Source: an uncultured Pseudomonadota bacterium (lineage in GTDB: Bacteria > Pseudomonadota > Gammaproteobacteria > Steroidobacterales > Steroidobacteraceae). From it: a stretch of 64,000 nt of DNA. Under the pieces are notes generated by a model. It did not search any database. It saw nothing but the letters and a program-made list of their open reading frames with translations, and was not told the origin of the DNA. Position 1 is the first letter of the stretch, and the number at the start of each line of letters is the position of its first letter. Below, piece by piece: positions 28,170 through 36,940 of this stretch. The position numbers were made by a program, and so were the translations under genes. Location: NCBI GenBank assembly GCA_903832085.1, contig CAIKZZ010000007.1:1-64000 (forward strand), read 5' to 3'.

Positions 28170-29897
28170 ATGTCGATCGCTGGCACGCTCGCAAAGGGTG
28201 TCAATATCGGCTTGCCTGAAAAGCTGGTCGAAGAGGGCCGGCTACCAAAAGCCGCGATGGTTGAAGCACAGCGTGCAGCACAAACAGCGCAATCAAGCTT
28301 GGTCCATTACTTGGTGGCGAACAACCTTGTCGCTGCCAAAGATATTGCCACCACGTCAGCGCACCTTTTCGGCATGCCACTACTGGATCTTGATGCACTG
28401 CAGATCGACACAGGCATTGTAAAAATCGTTGATGAAAAGTTACTCATCAAACACCGTCTAATCCCACTTAGCAAACGAGGACGGCGGCTCTATATTGGCA
28501 CCTCTGACCCATCAAACTTGCTTGGCATTGATGAAGTTCGCTTTTCAACGGCTCTACAGGTGGAGCCGGTGGTGGTCGAAGATGACAAGCTCACCAGCAT
28601 CCTCACCAAGGCACTAGACCAAATATCTTCTGCAACGCTACGTGTTGATGAGGACATTGACCTCGATAATCTTGATGTCACTGGCGCATATGAAATCAGC
28701 GAGGCTGCCCTTGCTGAGAGCGAAGATGTGGAAGATGCTCCAATCGTTCGTTTCGTTAATAAAATAATGCTCGATGCGATTAAAAAAGGCGCATCTGATA
28801 TTCACTTTGAACCTTACGAAAAATCATTCCGCATACGCCAACGCGTTGACGGGTTTCTGAAAGAAGTGGCGCAGCCACCAGTACATCTGACGCAAAAAAT
28901 TTCATCCCGCATCAAAGTGATGGCGCGGCTCGACATTGCTGAACGGCGAGTGCCCCAGGACGGTCGCATCAAAATGCGTCTTTCCAGGAATCGCTCGATT
29001 GATTTTCGCGTCAGCACTTGCCCGACGATCTTCGGTGAGAAGACCGTCATGCGTATCTTAGACTCATCGAGCGCTCTACTCGGCATTGACTCGCTTGGTT
29101 ACGAGCCGTTTCAGAAAGAGCTGTATCTAAAATATCTACGAAAGCCACAGGGCATGATTCTGGTAACAGGCCCTACGGGATCTGGAAAGACAGTGTCTCT
29201 CTACACAGGCCTCAACATCCTGAACGTTGAAGATACTAATATTTCGACCGCCGAAGATCCTGCTGAAATCATTTTACCGGGCGTCAATCAGGTCAACGTT
29301 AACCCAAAGGTCGGTCTGACGTTTGCATCAGCGCTACGTGCTTTCCTGCGCCAAGATCCAGACGTCATCATGGTAGGCGAGGTACGCGATCTCGAAACGG
29401 CAGAAATCGCCCTGAAGGCCGCGCAAACTGGCCACCTTGTACTTTCAACTTTGCATACTAACGATGCGCCACAGACGCTCACCCGCCTCATTGATATGGG
29501 TGTCAAGCCCTATGCAATTGCGACATCAGTCAGTTTGATCATTGCACAACGACTCGCGCGTCGCCTGTGCCCGAATTGCAAAGTACTGCGCGACATACCA
29601 AATGACGCACTAGTAAAAGAAGGCTTCACGGCTGATGAAATCGGCGAGGGCCTCAAAATCTACGGCCCGGGCGGCTGCCCATCCTGCAATGACGGCTATA
29701 AAGGTCGTTTAGGTCTATATCAAGTGATGCCGGTCAGTGAAGAAATTGGTCGCATCATCATGGATGGCGGTAATGCCATCAGCATCAGTGACCAGGCTCG
29801 TGCAGAAGGCGTACTTGATTTGCGATCAGCCGGCTTACGCAAGGTAAAAGCAGGACTAACCAGCTTAGAAGAAGTGAATAGCGTCACCATCGAGTGA
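28170..29897 (+). CDS. pilB: Type IV pilus extension ATPase PilB
   Basis: Cytoplasmic hexameric ATPase that powers pilus assembly. The 575-residue product has an N-terminal MshE/GspE domain (~residues 10-150), Walker A VTGPTGSGKTVSLYTGLN, an Asp box, Walker B with DVIMVGEVRDLETAEIALKA, a His box (STLHTNDAPQ), and a four-Cys zinc site CPNC ... CPSCNDGYKGRLG near residues 455-505. The ATG at 28170 is chosen because GGTGA lies 7 nt upstream; the ATG at 28155 lacks a ribosome site. It is followed by pilC after 29 nt. Confidence 0.97.
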   Translation: MSIAGTLAKGVNIGLPEKLVEEGRLPKAAMVEAQRAAQTAQSSLVHYLVANNLVAAKDIATTSAHLFGMPLLDLDALQIDTGIVKIVDEKLLIKHRLIPLSKRGRRLYIGTSDPSNLLGIDEVRFSTALQVEPVVVEDDKLTSILTKALDQISSATLRVDEDIDLDNLDVTGAYEISEAALAESEDVEDAPIVRFVNKIMLDAIKKGASDIHFEPYEKSFRIRQRVDGFLKEVAQPPVHLTQKISSRIKVMARLDIAERRVPQDGRIKMRLSRNRSIDFRVSTCPTIFGEKTVMRILDSSSALLGIDSLGYEPFQKELYLKYLRKPQGMILVTGPTGSGKTVSLYTGLNILNVEDTNISTAEDPAEIILPGVNQVNVNPKVGLTFASALRAFLRQDPDVIMVGEVRDLETAEIALKAAQTGHLVLSTLHTNDAPQTLTRLIDMGVKPYAIATSVSLIIAQRLARRLCPNCKVLRDIPNDALVKEGFTADEIGEGLKIYGPGGCPSCNDGYKGRLGLYQVMPVSEEIGRIIMDGGNAISISDQARAEGVLDLRSAGLRKVKAGLTSLEEVNSVTIE

Positions 29898-29926
29898 TTG
29901 CTTAGCGAATTCTGGAGATCAAACCG

Positions 29927-31147
29927 ATGGCAATTAGACCAACTAAAAAAATGAGCACTGCTTTTGAGTGGGAGGGTAAAGACCGTCGAGGCGCCCATGT
30001 CACAGGTAAAAGCGTTGCCACCAACGAGCAAAGCCTGCGCGCTGAGTTGCGCCGTCAAGGAGTTGTCCCCTCCAAAGTAAAGAAGCAGTCAGCTGGATTT
30101 GGTGGTGGAAAGAAACCGACCTCGATGGACATCGCCATTTTCTTTCGCCAACTCGCAACCATGCTTGGAGCGGGCATTCCGCTGGTGCAGTCCCTTGAGG
30201 TACTCGCAAGTGGCCATGAAAAACCAGCCGTACAAAAGCTAATCCTTGATATCAAGTCAGACATTGAGGGCGGCTCTACCCTCAAGCAGGCGCTCGCCAG
30301 ACACCCTGTCTATTTTGATGATTTGGTTGTTAACTTGGTGGGCGCCGGCGAACAAGCGGGCGCGCTGGATAGCCTGTTGGAAAAAATCGCTACCTACAAA
30401 GAAAAAACAGAAGCTTTGAAGAAGAAAATCAAAAAAGCAATGTTTTATCCAGCGGCTGTGTTGGCTGTGGCCTTCATCGTTACTGCGATTCTGCTCATCT
30501 TTGTGATCCCGCAATTTGAAAGCCTATTCAAGAGCTTTGGTGCAGATCTACCCGCATTCACGCAGATGGTTATCAACCTTTCGAAGTTTGTCCAAGACGT
30601 CGGCTGGTTATTAGTGATCATTATCGTCGGCGGCGTTGCAACATTCCGGTATTTTTACAAACGCTCGCGCCCTATGCGACACAGCCTCGATCGCCTGTTG
30701 TTGAAAATGCCAGTACTTGGCCCAATTTTGCTGAAGGCGGCTATCGCGCGATATGCACGCACGCTTGCCACAACTTTTTCCGCAGGTGTGCCGCTGGTCG
30801 AGGCATTGGGCTCAGTTGCAGGCGCTACAGGAAACATCGTGTTCGAAGTTGGCGTAATGCGTATGAAAGACGAGGTTTCAACTGGCACGCGACTCCAGCA
30901 AGCGATGCAAACAAGCGGGCTGTTCCCGAATATGGTCAATCAGATGATCGCTGTCGGCGAGGAGTCTGGCTCGCTCGATACAATGGCAGGAAAGGTGGCA
31001 GAGTTCTATGAACTCGAAGTCGACACGGCAGTCGACTCCCTGTCTAGCTTGCTCGAACCAATGATCATGATCATTCTGGGAGTGCTCATCGGCGGACTCG
31101 TCGTCGCGATGTACCTACCAATCTTCAAGCTCGGTGCCGTTGTTTAA
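29927..31147 (+). CDS. pilC: Type IV pilus inner-membrane platform PilC
   Basis: PilC is the inner-membrane platform that couples PilB to pilin insertion. The 406-residue product has two GspF domains: the first around FFRQLATMLGAGIPLVQSLE (residues ~70-195), the second around YARTLATTFSAGVPLVEALG (~270-395). The membrane segments are MFYPAAVLAVAFIVTAILLI, a second near residue 225 and a C-terminal helix (MIIILGVLIGGLVVAMYLPI). GGAG precedes the ATG by 10 nt. Confidence 0.97.
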   Translation: MAIRPTKKMSTAFEWEGKDRRGAHVTGKSVATNEQSLRAELRRQGVVPSKVKKQSAGFGGGKKPTSMDIAIFFRQLATMLGAGIPLVQSLEVLASGHEKPAVQKLILDIKSDIEGGSTLKQALARHPVYFDDLVVNLVGAGEQAGALDSLLEKIATYKEKTEALKKKIKKAMFYPAAVLAVAFIVTAILLIFVIPQFESLFKSFGADLPAFTQMVINLSKFVQDVGWLLVIIIVGGVATFRYFYKRSRPMRHSLDRLLLKMPVLGPILLKAAIARYARTLATTFSAGVPLVEALGSVAGATGNIVFEVGVMRMKDEVSTGTRLQQAMQTSGLFPNMVNQMIAVGEESGSLDTMAGKVAEFYELEVDTAVDSLSSLLEPMIMIILGVLIGGLVVAMYLPIFKLGAVV

Positions 31148-31179
31148 GCGCACGCTCCACAACACTGGTCAAAGCGTCT

Positions 31180-32100
31180 ATGGACTTACTTGTACGTTTG
31201 CGCTTTGATCATGAGCTATTCACGCTGACCATTGGGCTTTTGGGCCTAATGGTCGGCAGCTTTTTAAATGTTGTCATCCATCGCTTACCGCGGATACTTG
31301 AAAATGGATGGCGTCGTGAGTGCACAGAGCTGTGCGCAAGCGACACTGAAGACCATCAGACACACAGCACCGATCGCCCTGATTTAGCGACGCCTGCATA
31401 CAACCTACTCACACCTGGCTCGCACTGCCCATCTTGCTCAACGCCGTTACGATGGCGAGACAATATCCCGGTACTGAGTTGGCTTTTACTCAAGGGACGC
31501 TGCGCGAGTTGCGGAAAAAAAATCTCGGCTCAGTATCCGCTCGTTGAGAGCATTACCTGCTTAGTATCAGCAACGGTCGCAGCCAAATGTGGATTTAGTC
31601 TGGAAACCATTTTTGGGCTCGTGATCAGCTGGTATTTAATCGCCATGAGCGGCATCGATCTCAATACGCAACTGCTTCCCGATAACTTGACCTTACCGCT
31701 CCTATGGGCGGGTCTTGTGGCCTCGGCAGTCGTTGGGCACGGCGGTGTCCTGCCTTTCCCAGCCACGCTGCCGGATGCCGTCATGGGCGCAGTGACCGGA
31801 TATCTCGTACTTTGGAGCGTCTATCAGTTGTTTAAGCTGGCCACTGGCAAAGAAGGCATGGGCTATGGTGACTTTAAATTACTGGCCGCTTTAGGCGCGT
31901 GGCTAGGGTGGCAGCTTCTGTTACCGGTGCTCTTGTTTGCGGCAGCATCGGGGGCTGTCATCGGCTCCGCACTCCTCCTTGCCAAGCGCCAAGGGCGCGA
32001 GATTCCCATTCCCTTTGGTCCTTATCTGGCTTTTGCCGGATGGCTCGCCATGCTGTGGACACCAGAACTGATCAGTCCTTGGTGGGCGTTCGCCCAATAA
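31180..32100 (+). CDS. pilD: Prepilin peptidase / N-methyltransferase PilD
   Basis: Integral membrane aspartic protease that removes the leader of type IV prepilins and N-methylates the new N-terminus. The 306-residue product has an N-terminal membrane helix with GSFLNVVIHRLP, a cytoplasmic loop with two Cys pairs (HCPSCSTPLRW and RCASCGKKIS), and the two catalytic Asp motifs GIDLNTQLLPDNLT and GMGYGDFKLLAALG. It starts 32 nt after pilC and is followed directly by coaE, as in other pilBCD-coaE operons. Confidence 0.97.
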   Translation: MDLLVRLRFDHELFTLTIGLLGLMVGSFLNVVIHRLPRILENGWRRECTELCASDTEDHQTHSTDRPDLATPAYNLLTPGSHCPSCSTPLRWRDNIPVLSWLLLKGRCASCGKKISAQYPLVESITCLVSATVAAKCGFSLETIFGLVISWYLIAMSGIDLNTQLLPDNLTLPLLWAGLVASAVVGHGGVLPFPATLPDAVMGAVTGYLVLWSVYQLFKLATGKEGMGYGDFKLLAALGAWLGWQLLLPVLLFAAASGAVIGSALLLAKRQGREIPIPFGPYLAFAGWLAMLWTPELISPWWAFAQ

Positions 32101-32104
32101 CCCA

Positions 32105-32743
32105 GTGACTGCTCCCTTCAGGATTGGCCTCACCGGGGGCATTGCGAGTGGCAAATCAACGGTCGCGCTCCTATTTGCCGAGCTCGGCGTCCCTGTGATT
32201 GACACCGATCAGCTGGCCCGCGACGTGGTCGCGCCAGGCACTCCTGTTCTTACTCAAGTTATTGAAAAGTTTGGTATTTCTGTGCTTTTAGCCGATGGCT
32301 CATTGAACCGCACCGAACTGCGCCGCAGGGTCTTTCAAGACCCAGAGCAGCGCCTCCTGCTAGAGCAACTCCTACACCCCGCCATTCGCCTCGCCGTAGA
32401 GGCCGCTGTCGCGGCATCGACCGCCCCTTACGTGCTCATCGCAATTCCCCTGTTGGCCGAAACGGGCGGCTCTGCACAGTGCGACCGGGTGCTCGTGGTC
32501 GATTGCCCTCCCGAGGTACAACTCCAACGATTACTCACACGCGACTCTGAGACGAAAGCCCAAGCCGAGCGCATGATCGCCGCGCAGGCAAGCCGCAGCA
32601 GCCGGCTAGCCATTGCCGACGATGTGCTGCAAAACACAGGGTCCACGCGGGAACTCGAGACTGCCGTACTGGGTCTACATGCGCGGTATTTAGCGCTAGC
32701 CGCTCGGCACCAGGTCGCTGCTACGACGGCCGCCACCCGCTAA
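32105..32743 (+). CDS. coaE: Dephospho-CoA kinase
   Basis: Last step of coenzyme A synthesis, phosphorylating the 3'-OH of dephospho-CoA. The 212-residue product has the P-loop IGLTGGIASGKSTVALLFAE, the DTDQLARDVVAPG substrate loop, HPAIRLAVEAAV and a lid region RLLTRDSETKAQAERMIAAQ. It uses GTG as start, only 4 nt after the pilD stop, so translation is probably coupled. Confidence 0.96.
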   Translation: MTAPFRIGLTGGIASGKSTVALLFAELGVPVIDTDQLARDVVAPGTPVLTQVIEKFGISVLLADGSLNRTELRRRVFQDPEQRLLLEQLLHPAIRLAVEAAVAASTAPYVLIAIPLLAETGGSAQCDRVLVVDCPPEVQLQRLLTRDSETKAQAERMIAAQASRSSRLAIADDVLQNTGSTRELETAVLGLHARYLALAARHQVAATTAATR

Positions 32744-32856
32744 ACCAACCGAGCTGGACGACCGCCCAAAGCTCTAGCCACCGTTCACCATAAATAGCGC
32801 CATAATCTAGCTGTTAGTGGTTTACTGACTCCGCGTTACGCGCGCAGAATAGGCCT

Positions 32857-33663
32857 ATGCAGCAGACGCTACCCGTAGATCCCAGCAGCACAGCAGTGTC
32901 CAAAAACACCGTGTTTGAGCAACCGCTAAACGAGCGGATGCGCAACTTGCTGCGCCTGGAGTTCCTCTACCAGCAAGCGCTGTACCACAATCAGAGCCCT
33001 ACCCCATGGAGTAGTAGAGCCGCGATCTCTAGCCTACTTGAGATTCTTGCAATCACGGCCCGTGGTGATCCACGTAACGACGTACTAAAAGATCTCGACA
33101 GACAGATTACGATACTCAAAGATTTTCAAACGCGGCCAGGCGTCGACAATGCACGGCTGCGTGCAGTGCTTGCACGACTCACGCTACGGCGAGACACCTT
33201 ACAAGCAACCAGTGCCGCAACTTTGACTCGCCTACGGGACAATGAGCTGTTGGCGGCGATCAAACACCGCAGCACTATTCCAGGCGGAACTTGTGATTTT
33301 GATTTGCCGAATTATTTCCACTGGCTCAATCTCAGCGCAGACACGCGCCAAACTGATTTCAATGAGTGGCTAGAAGCCTTACGCCCTCTATGCGAAAGTG
33401 TGACTGATCTTTTGTGGGTGACGCGTGAAAATGCCAGGCCACGCCGCGAAATAGCTGCTCATGGTTGTTATCAAATCGCGTTTGAGCGCGAAACACCAAT
33501 TCAATTACTGCGCATCACTTTATGCGAGGCAAACGATCTTTTTCCGGAAATCAGCGGCGGGCATCACCGCTGTAACATCCGCTTTTTGAGCTGGAGTGGC
33601 GTTGAACAACGTCCAACTCAAGCAACAGGCGACATTGCGTTCATACTGACCTGCAGCACCTGA
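32857..33663 (+). CDS. zapD: Cell division protein ZapD
   Basis: ZapD binds the C-terminal tail of FtsZ and bundles its filaments at the division site. The 268-residue product has the family's helical N-terminal half (FEQPLNERMRNLLRLEFLYQ, residues ~20-39) and a beta-rich C-terminal half with CDFDLPNYFHWLN and GCYQIAFERETPIQLLRI. A 13-residue polar N-terminal extension precedes the core. It lies between coaE and yacG, the conserved order. Confidence 0.95.
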   Translation: MQQTLPVDPSSTAVSKNTVFEQPLNERMRNLLRLEFLYQQALYHNQSPTPWSSRAAISSLLEILAITARGDPRNDVLKDLDRQITILKDFQTRPGVDNARLRAVLARLTLRRDTLQATSAATLTRLRDNELLAAIKHRSTIPGGTCDFDLPNYFHWLNLSADTRQTDFNEWLEALRPLCESVTDLLWVTRENARPRREIAAHGCYQIAFERETPIQLLRITLCEANDLFPEISGGHHRCNIRFLSWSGVEQRPTQATGDIAFILTCST

Positions 33664-33672
33664 CGTATCATT

Positions 33673-33864
33673 GTGACTGTATCCCGTTTTAAGTGCCCAA
33701 CATGCGGCCGTCAGACGCCAGCAATTCCAGCAAGTCAATGGCGCCCATTTTGCAGTGAGCGCTGTCATTTGCTCGATTTAGGCGCTTGGCTGTCTGAACG
33801 CCATGCCATCTCCGGCGACCCGATAACCGAAAGCTCAGAACAAACCCCCTCCGAGGAGGAGTAA
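33673..33864 (+). CDS. yacG: DNA gyrase inhibitor YacG
   Basis: A 63-residue zinc-finger protein that binds GyrB and inhibits gyrase. Four Cys ligands are in FKCPTCGRQTP and FCSERCHLLDLGAWLSE. The C-terminal tail is acidic (SEEE). The start is GTG, 9 nt after zapD, and its TAA overlaps the ATG of the next gene by one base. The AGGAGG within its 3' end serves as ribosome site for that gene. Confidence 0.94.
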   Translation: MTVSRFKCPTCGRQTPAIPASQWRPFCSERCHLLDLGAWLSERHAISGDPITESSEQTPSEEE

Positions 33865-34472
33865 TGAAACTGTACTCCAATCGACTAGCGCCTAGCCCAC
33901 GTCGTGTACGCATGTTTGCGGCTGAAAAAGCGATACCACTCGAGATTATAGAAATCGACATTGCGGCAGGCGGTACTCAGAAACCCTCCTACCTAGCAAT
34001 CAATCCCCTAGGCGAGCTACCGACGCTTGAACGTCCTGACGGTACGGTACTGCACGAATCACTCGCCATCTGTCGCTGGCTCGAGGAAAAACACCCCACT
34101 CCCTGCCTATTTGGGAACACAGCGGACGAGCGCAGCAATATCAACGATTGGATCGATCGACTCATGTTTCGCCTATACGTTCCTACAACTCACGTGTTTC
34201 GGCACACGCACCCATTCTGGGAAAAGAGACTAACTCAAGTGCCTGCATGGGGAGAGCTGCAGCGCACCGCAGTGCTCGCGGAATATGCCGCCTTGAATGA
34301 GCACCTCGCGCAAAGGCGCTTCATAGTAGGCGAACAGCTCAGCATGGCGGACATCGTTGCTTTTACCAGTATTGATTTTGGTAAGCCTTCCAAACTGCGC
34401 GTGACCGAAGCCATGCCAAACCTGCTCCGCTGGTTTCAAGACATTGGCAGCAAACCAAGCGCACAAGCTTGA
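33864..34472 (+). CDS. Glutathione S-transferase-like protein
   Basis: A 202-residue cytoplasmic protein with an N-terminal thioredoxin-like domain (MKLYSNRLAPSPRRVRMFAA; cis-Pro and SNAIL-like region GELPTLERPDG and LHESLAICRWLEE) and an all-helical C-terminal domain with FIVGEQLSMADIVAFTSIDF, the usual N-capping box. The Ser in APSPRR is at the position of a catalytic Ser/Cys. Substrate unknown; stringent-starvation-protein-like roles are possible but unsupported. It is translationally coupled to yacG and preceded by a strong AGGAGG. Confidence 0.88.
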   Translation: MKLYSNRLAPSPRRVRMFAAEKAIPLEIIEIDIAAGGTQKPSYLAINPLGELPTLERPDGTVLHESLAICRWLEEKHPTPCLFGNTADERSNINDWIDRLMFRLYVPTTHVFRHTHPFWEKRLTQVPAWGELQRTAVLAEYAALNEHLAQRRFIVGEQLSMADIVAFTSIDFGKPSKLRVTEAMPNLLRWFQDIGSKPSAQA

Positions 34473-34575
34473 TTCGCGCATTACGCCGAAACACACCCCA
34501 GTTGGCACGCTAGTAGGCCTAGGTTGAACACCAGCGTTCGGCTAAACTATGCATGCATAGTGGAGACTTAAGTCG

Positions 34576-34653
34576 ATGGGCAAATGGTTCTATTTACAGC
34601 GGCGCATTAATATCGCGAAGCGCAGACGCGGTCAGTCTGTAGATATCTCATGA
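34576..34653 (+). CDS. Possible 25-residue leader peptide upstream of the membrane regulator
   Basis: A short frame beginning MGKWFYLQRRINIAKRRRG, strongly basic, starts at an ATG with GGAG 10 nt upstream and ends in a TGA that overlaps the regulator's ATG (ATGA at 34650-34653). The overlap and ribosome site suggest translational coupling, but such a short frame can occur by chance. Confidence 0.35.
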   Translation: MGKWFYLQRRINIAKRRRGQSVDIS

Positions 34654-36887
34654 AGCGGCCCGGATACTTAGAATTGGGTCGGCGAAAAGTGTTCGGGAAA
34701 CCGGTGAATAAGCCGCTCGGACCAATAGAGCCTCCTCCCGATCCACAGCAATCGCTGCCATTTAGCCTCGGCTCATGGCATGTAGACCCGATGAATGCGT
34801 ACATGCAGCGTGATGACAGAACGGTCGCACTTGATCGACCCACACTGCTTATATTACTGATCTTGGCTGAACATCAGCTAGATACCTTGACCACAGATAC
34901 AGTCGAAGGCATCAATCGAGACGTTCTGGCGCTGCGTGTATTTGGTGGAAACGCACCAGCCATGCACGCTAACAAGCTACGCCGCAGTTTGAGCTTTCTG
35001 CGTAGAATTTTCTCTGAGGATGGCTCAGTACGCATACTCAATGCCATCGGTGATAGCTACGTCCTCGCAATCGGCGCACCAGTCGCAGGAAGAGAAATCC
35101 CCATACCAGCAGAGCAGCCGCTGCGGCCTGAGCCTCAGGGGATTAACGCGTGGCTGGCGCGTACTAAACGTCATGGGCTAGCCATTAGCGCGGCGAGCCT
35201 TATCGTTTTTATCATTGCAGGTGGCGTTTACTGGCTGATTGGTCGTGGCATACCCTTAGGCACCGTCACGCAAATCACCGCGTTCGCTTCCGAGCCAGGA
35301 GACAAGCGCTCGCCAAGTTTTTCGCCAGATGGGAAACGGGTCGTTTACAGCTGGCGGCAAGCATCGAGTGCTGAAGCCCATCTGGTTATTCGCCCGACCG
35401 CTGGCGGTAGCTGGCGGCCGGTGACTCTAGGAATGGGAAGCGATGAATATCCAGCATGGTCTCCCTCGGGTCGTTGGATTGCATTCGACAGAACCACTTC
35501 CACTGACTGCTCCGTCTTCGTGATTACTCCCGACGGCACGGACGAACACCGCGTTGGGGATTGCAACTTTGGCGCAGCCGGACCGCTAACTTGGGCGCCA
35601 GATGATAGTAGCGTCACTCTATCTCACCGAACCGACTCCTCTCTCTCAAGACAGCTCGTTTCCGTCAAAGCAGATACTCATGAGTTAGGCGGCATCACGA
35701 ATCCCATGATTGGCATGCAAGGCGACGAGCAGCCGGTGTTGTCAGCCAGCGGCACTCGACTTGCGTTTGTCCGCAGCCGCGCCCTTGGTATTTCTGACTT
35801 GTATCTATTGCAGCATGGCACCCAAAGTGTCGCCCGCCTTACCCACGACAGCTGGCCACTTGCCGGCAGCACATGGGACGGAGCCGGCTACTCTCTCGTC
35901 TTCTCCTCGCCGCGCGGTGGTCACGATAGTCTATGGCGCAGCAGACTAGATGGTCATCAGCCAGAACTACTTCTAGGTACAAGAGTCGATCTGCGCGCGC
36001 CAAGTATTGCGCCTAATGGTCGCCAATTAGTATACGAAGAGTGGTCACGCGTCGGTCAATTAGTCATCACTCCGCTCGACTCTACGACCCCACCTACTGC
36101 GCTTACCAATGATTCGATGGAATTAGCCCGCGAGGCACAGTTGTCACCCGATGGTAGCCAATATGTCTACGTGTCAAATCGAAGCGGCCATGATGAACTC
36201 TGGTCCTTAAGCACCCTGAAGGGCGGCGCTGCCCAGATGCTAACCAACGCAGATCTTGACTATATCGAATATCCGCACTGGTCTGCGAACGGTAATACTG
36301 TCGTTTTCAGTGGCTCCAAGGCAGGACGATTTGATCTTTGGTCCTTTCAACTGAGCGACAAGAAGCTAACTCGCCTGACTCATGATGGTAACAGTCGTAC
36401 ACCCGTCCTTTCGCGTGACGGCCATTGGCTCTATTTTTCAAAGCTCCAGGATCGCGACTGGCAATTGTGGCAACAAAGCTGGCCAGACGGAAAGCAAAGT
36501 AAGGCGATCACTACTGATGGTGGTTTCGCACCCCTAGAGGCTGCAAGCGGAGCCACGCTCATTTACGTGCGCCTTGATCGACGTGGCATCTGGCAGAAAG
36601 CTACCGAGTTAAGCAGCGATACATCACTACTGGCAGATGATTTCTTGCCCCTCGACTGGCGTAACCGTAGCGTAGATGGGAACACTCTGTATTTCGTTAG
36701 TCGCAATGATGCCGGGATGGTGCGCCTCAACCGGTTAATCATCGACAGCGGGGAACGCAGCCAACTCGATGAATTGCCATCTTTATATGACGGTTCGGGA
36801 TTAACCATCAGCGATGATCATAAAAACATCATTTCTACCTTTCTGACCAGTGAGCATTCAGATCTTAAGATTGCGGTCCTTGAATAG
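34650..36887 (+). CDS. CadC-like membrane regulator with TolB-type beta-propeller
   Basis: A 745-residue protein in three parts. Residues ~38-140 are an OmpR-type winged helix (LGSWHVDPMNAYMQRDD, then VFGGNAPAMHANKLRRSLSF for the recognition region and GDSYVLA for the wing). Residues ~176-197 are a single membrane helix. The rest is a periplasmic TolB-like propeller with repeated SPDG/SPSG blocks (RSPSFSPDGKRVVYSW, EYPAWSPSGRWIAF, EAQLSPDGSQYVYVSNRSG). It is probably a one-component sensor that binds DNA from the membrane. The target is unknown. It is a lone gene between yacG/GST and the minus-strand operon, on the opposite strand to the latter. Confidence 0.82.
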   Translation: MKRPGYLELGRRKVFGKPVNKPLGPIEPPPDPQQSLPFSLGSWHVDPMNAYMQRDDRTVALDRPTLLILLILAEHQLDTLTTDTVEGINRDVLALRVFGGNAPAMHANKLRRSLSFLRRIFSEDGSVRILNAIGDSYVLAIGAPVAGREIPIPAEQPLRPEPQGINAWLARTKRHGLAISAASLIVFIIAGGVYWLIGRGIPLGTVTQITAFASEPGDKRSPSFSPDGKRVVYSWRQASSAEAHLVIRPTAGGSWRPVTLGMGSDEYPAWSPSGRWIAFDRTTSTDCSVFVITPDGTDEHRVGDCNFGAAGPLTWAPDDSSVTLSHRTDSSLSRQLVSVKADTHELGGITNPMIGMQGDEQPVLSASGTRLAFVRSRALGISDLYLLQHGTQSVARLTHDSWPLAGSTWDGAGYSLVFSSPRGGHDSLWRSRLDGHQPELLLGTRVDLRAPSIAPNGRQLVYEEWSRVGQLVITPLDSTTPPTALTNDSMELAREAQLSPDGSQYVYVSNRSGHDELWSLSTLKGGAAQMLTNADLDYIEYPHWSANGNTVVFSGSKAGRFDLWSFQLSDKKLTRLTHDGNSRTPVLSRDGHWLYFSKLQDRDWQLWQQSWPDGKQSKAITTDGGFAPLEAASGATLIYVRLDRRGIWQKATELSSDTSLLADDFLPLDWRNRSVDGNTLYFVSRNDAGMVRLNRLIIDSGERSQLDELPSLYDGSGLTISDDHKNIISTFLTSEHSDLKIAVLE

Positions 36888-36940
36888 GTCGCACTGCAGA
36901 ATGCACAACTTTTGGAAATACTCTCGACGAGTTTCGAGCC

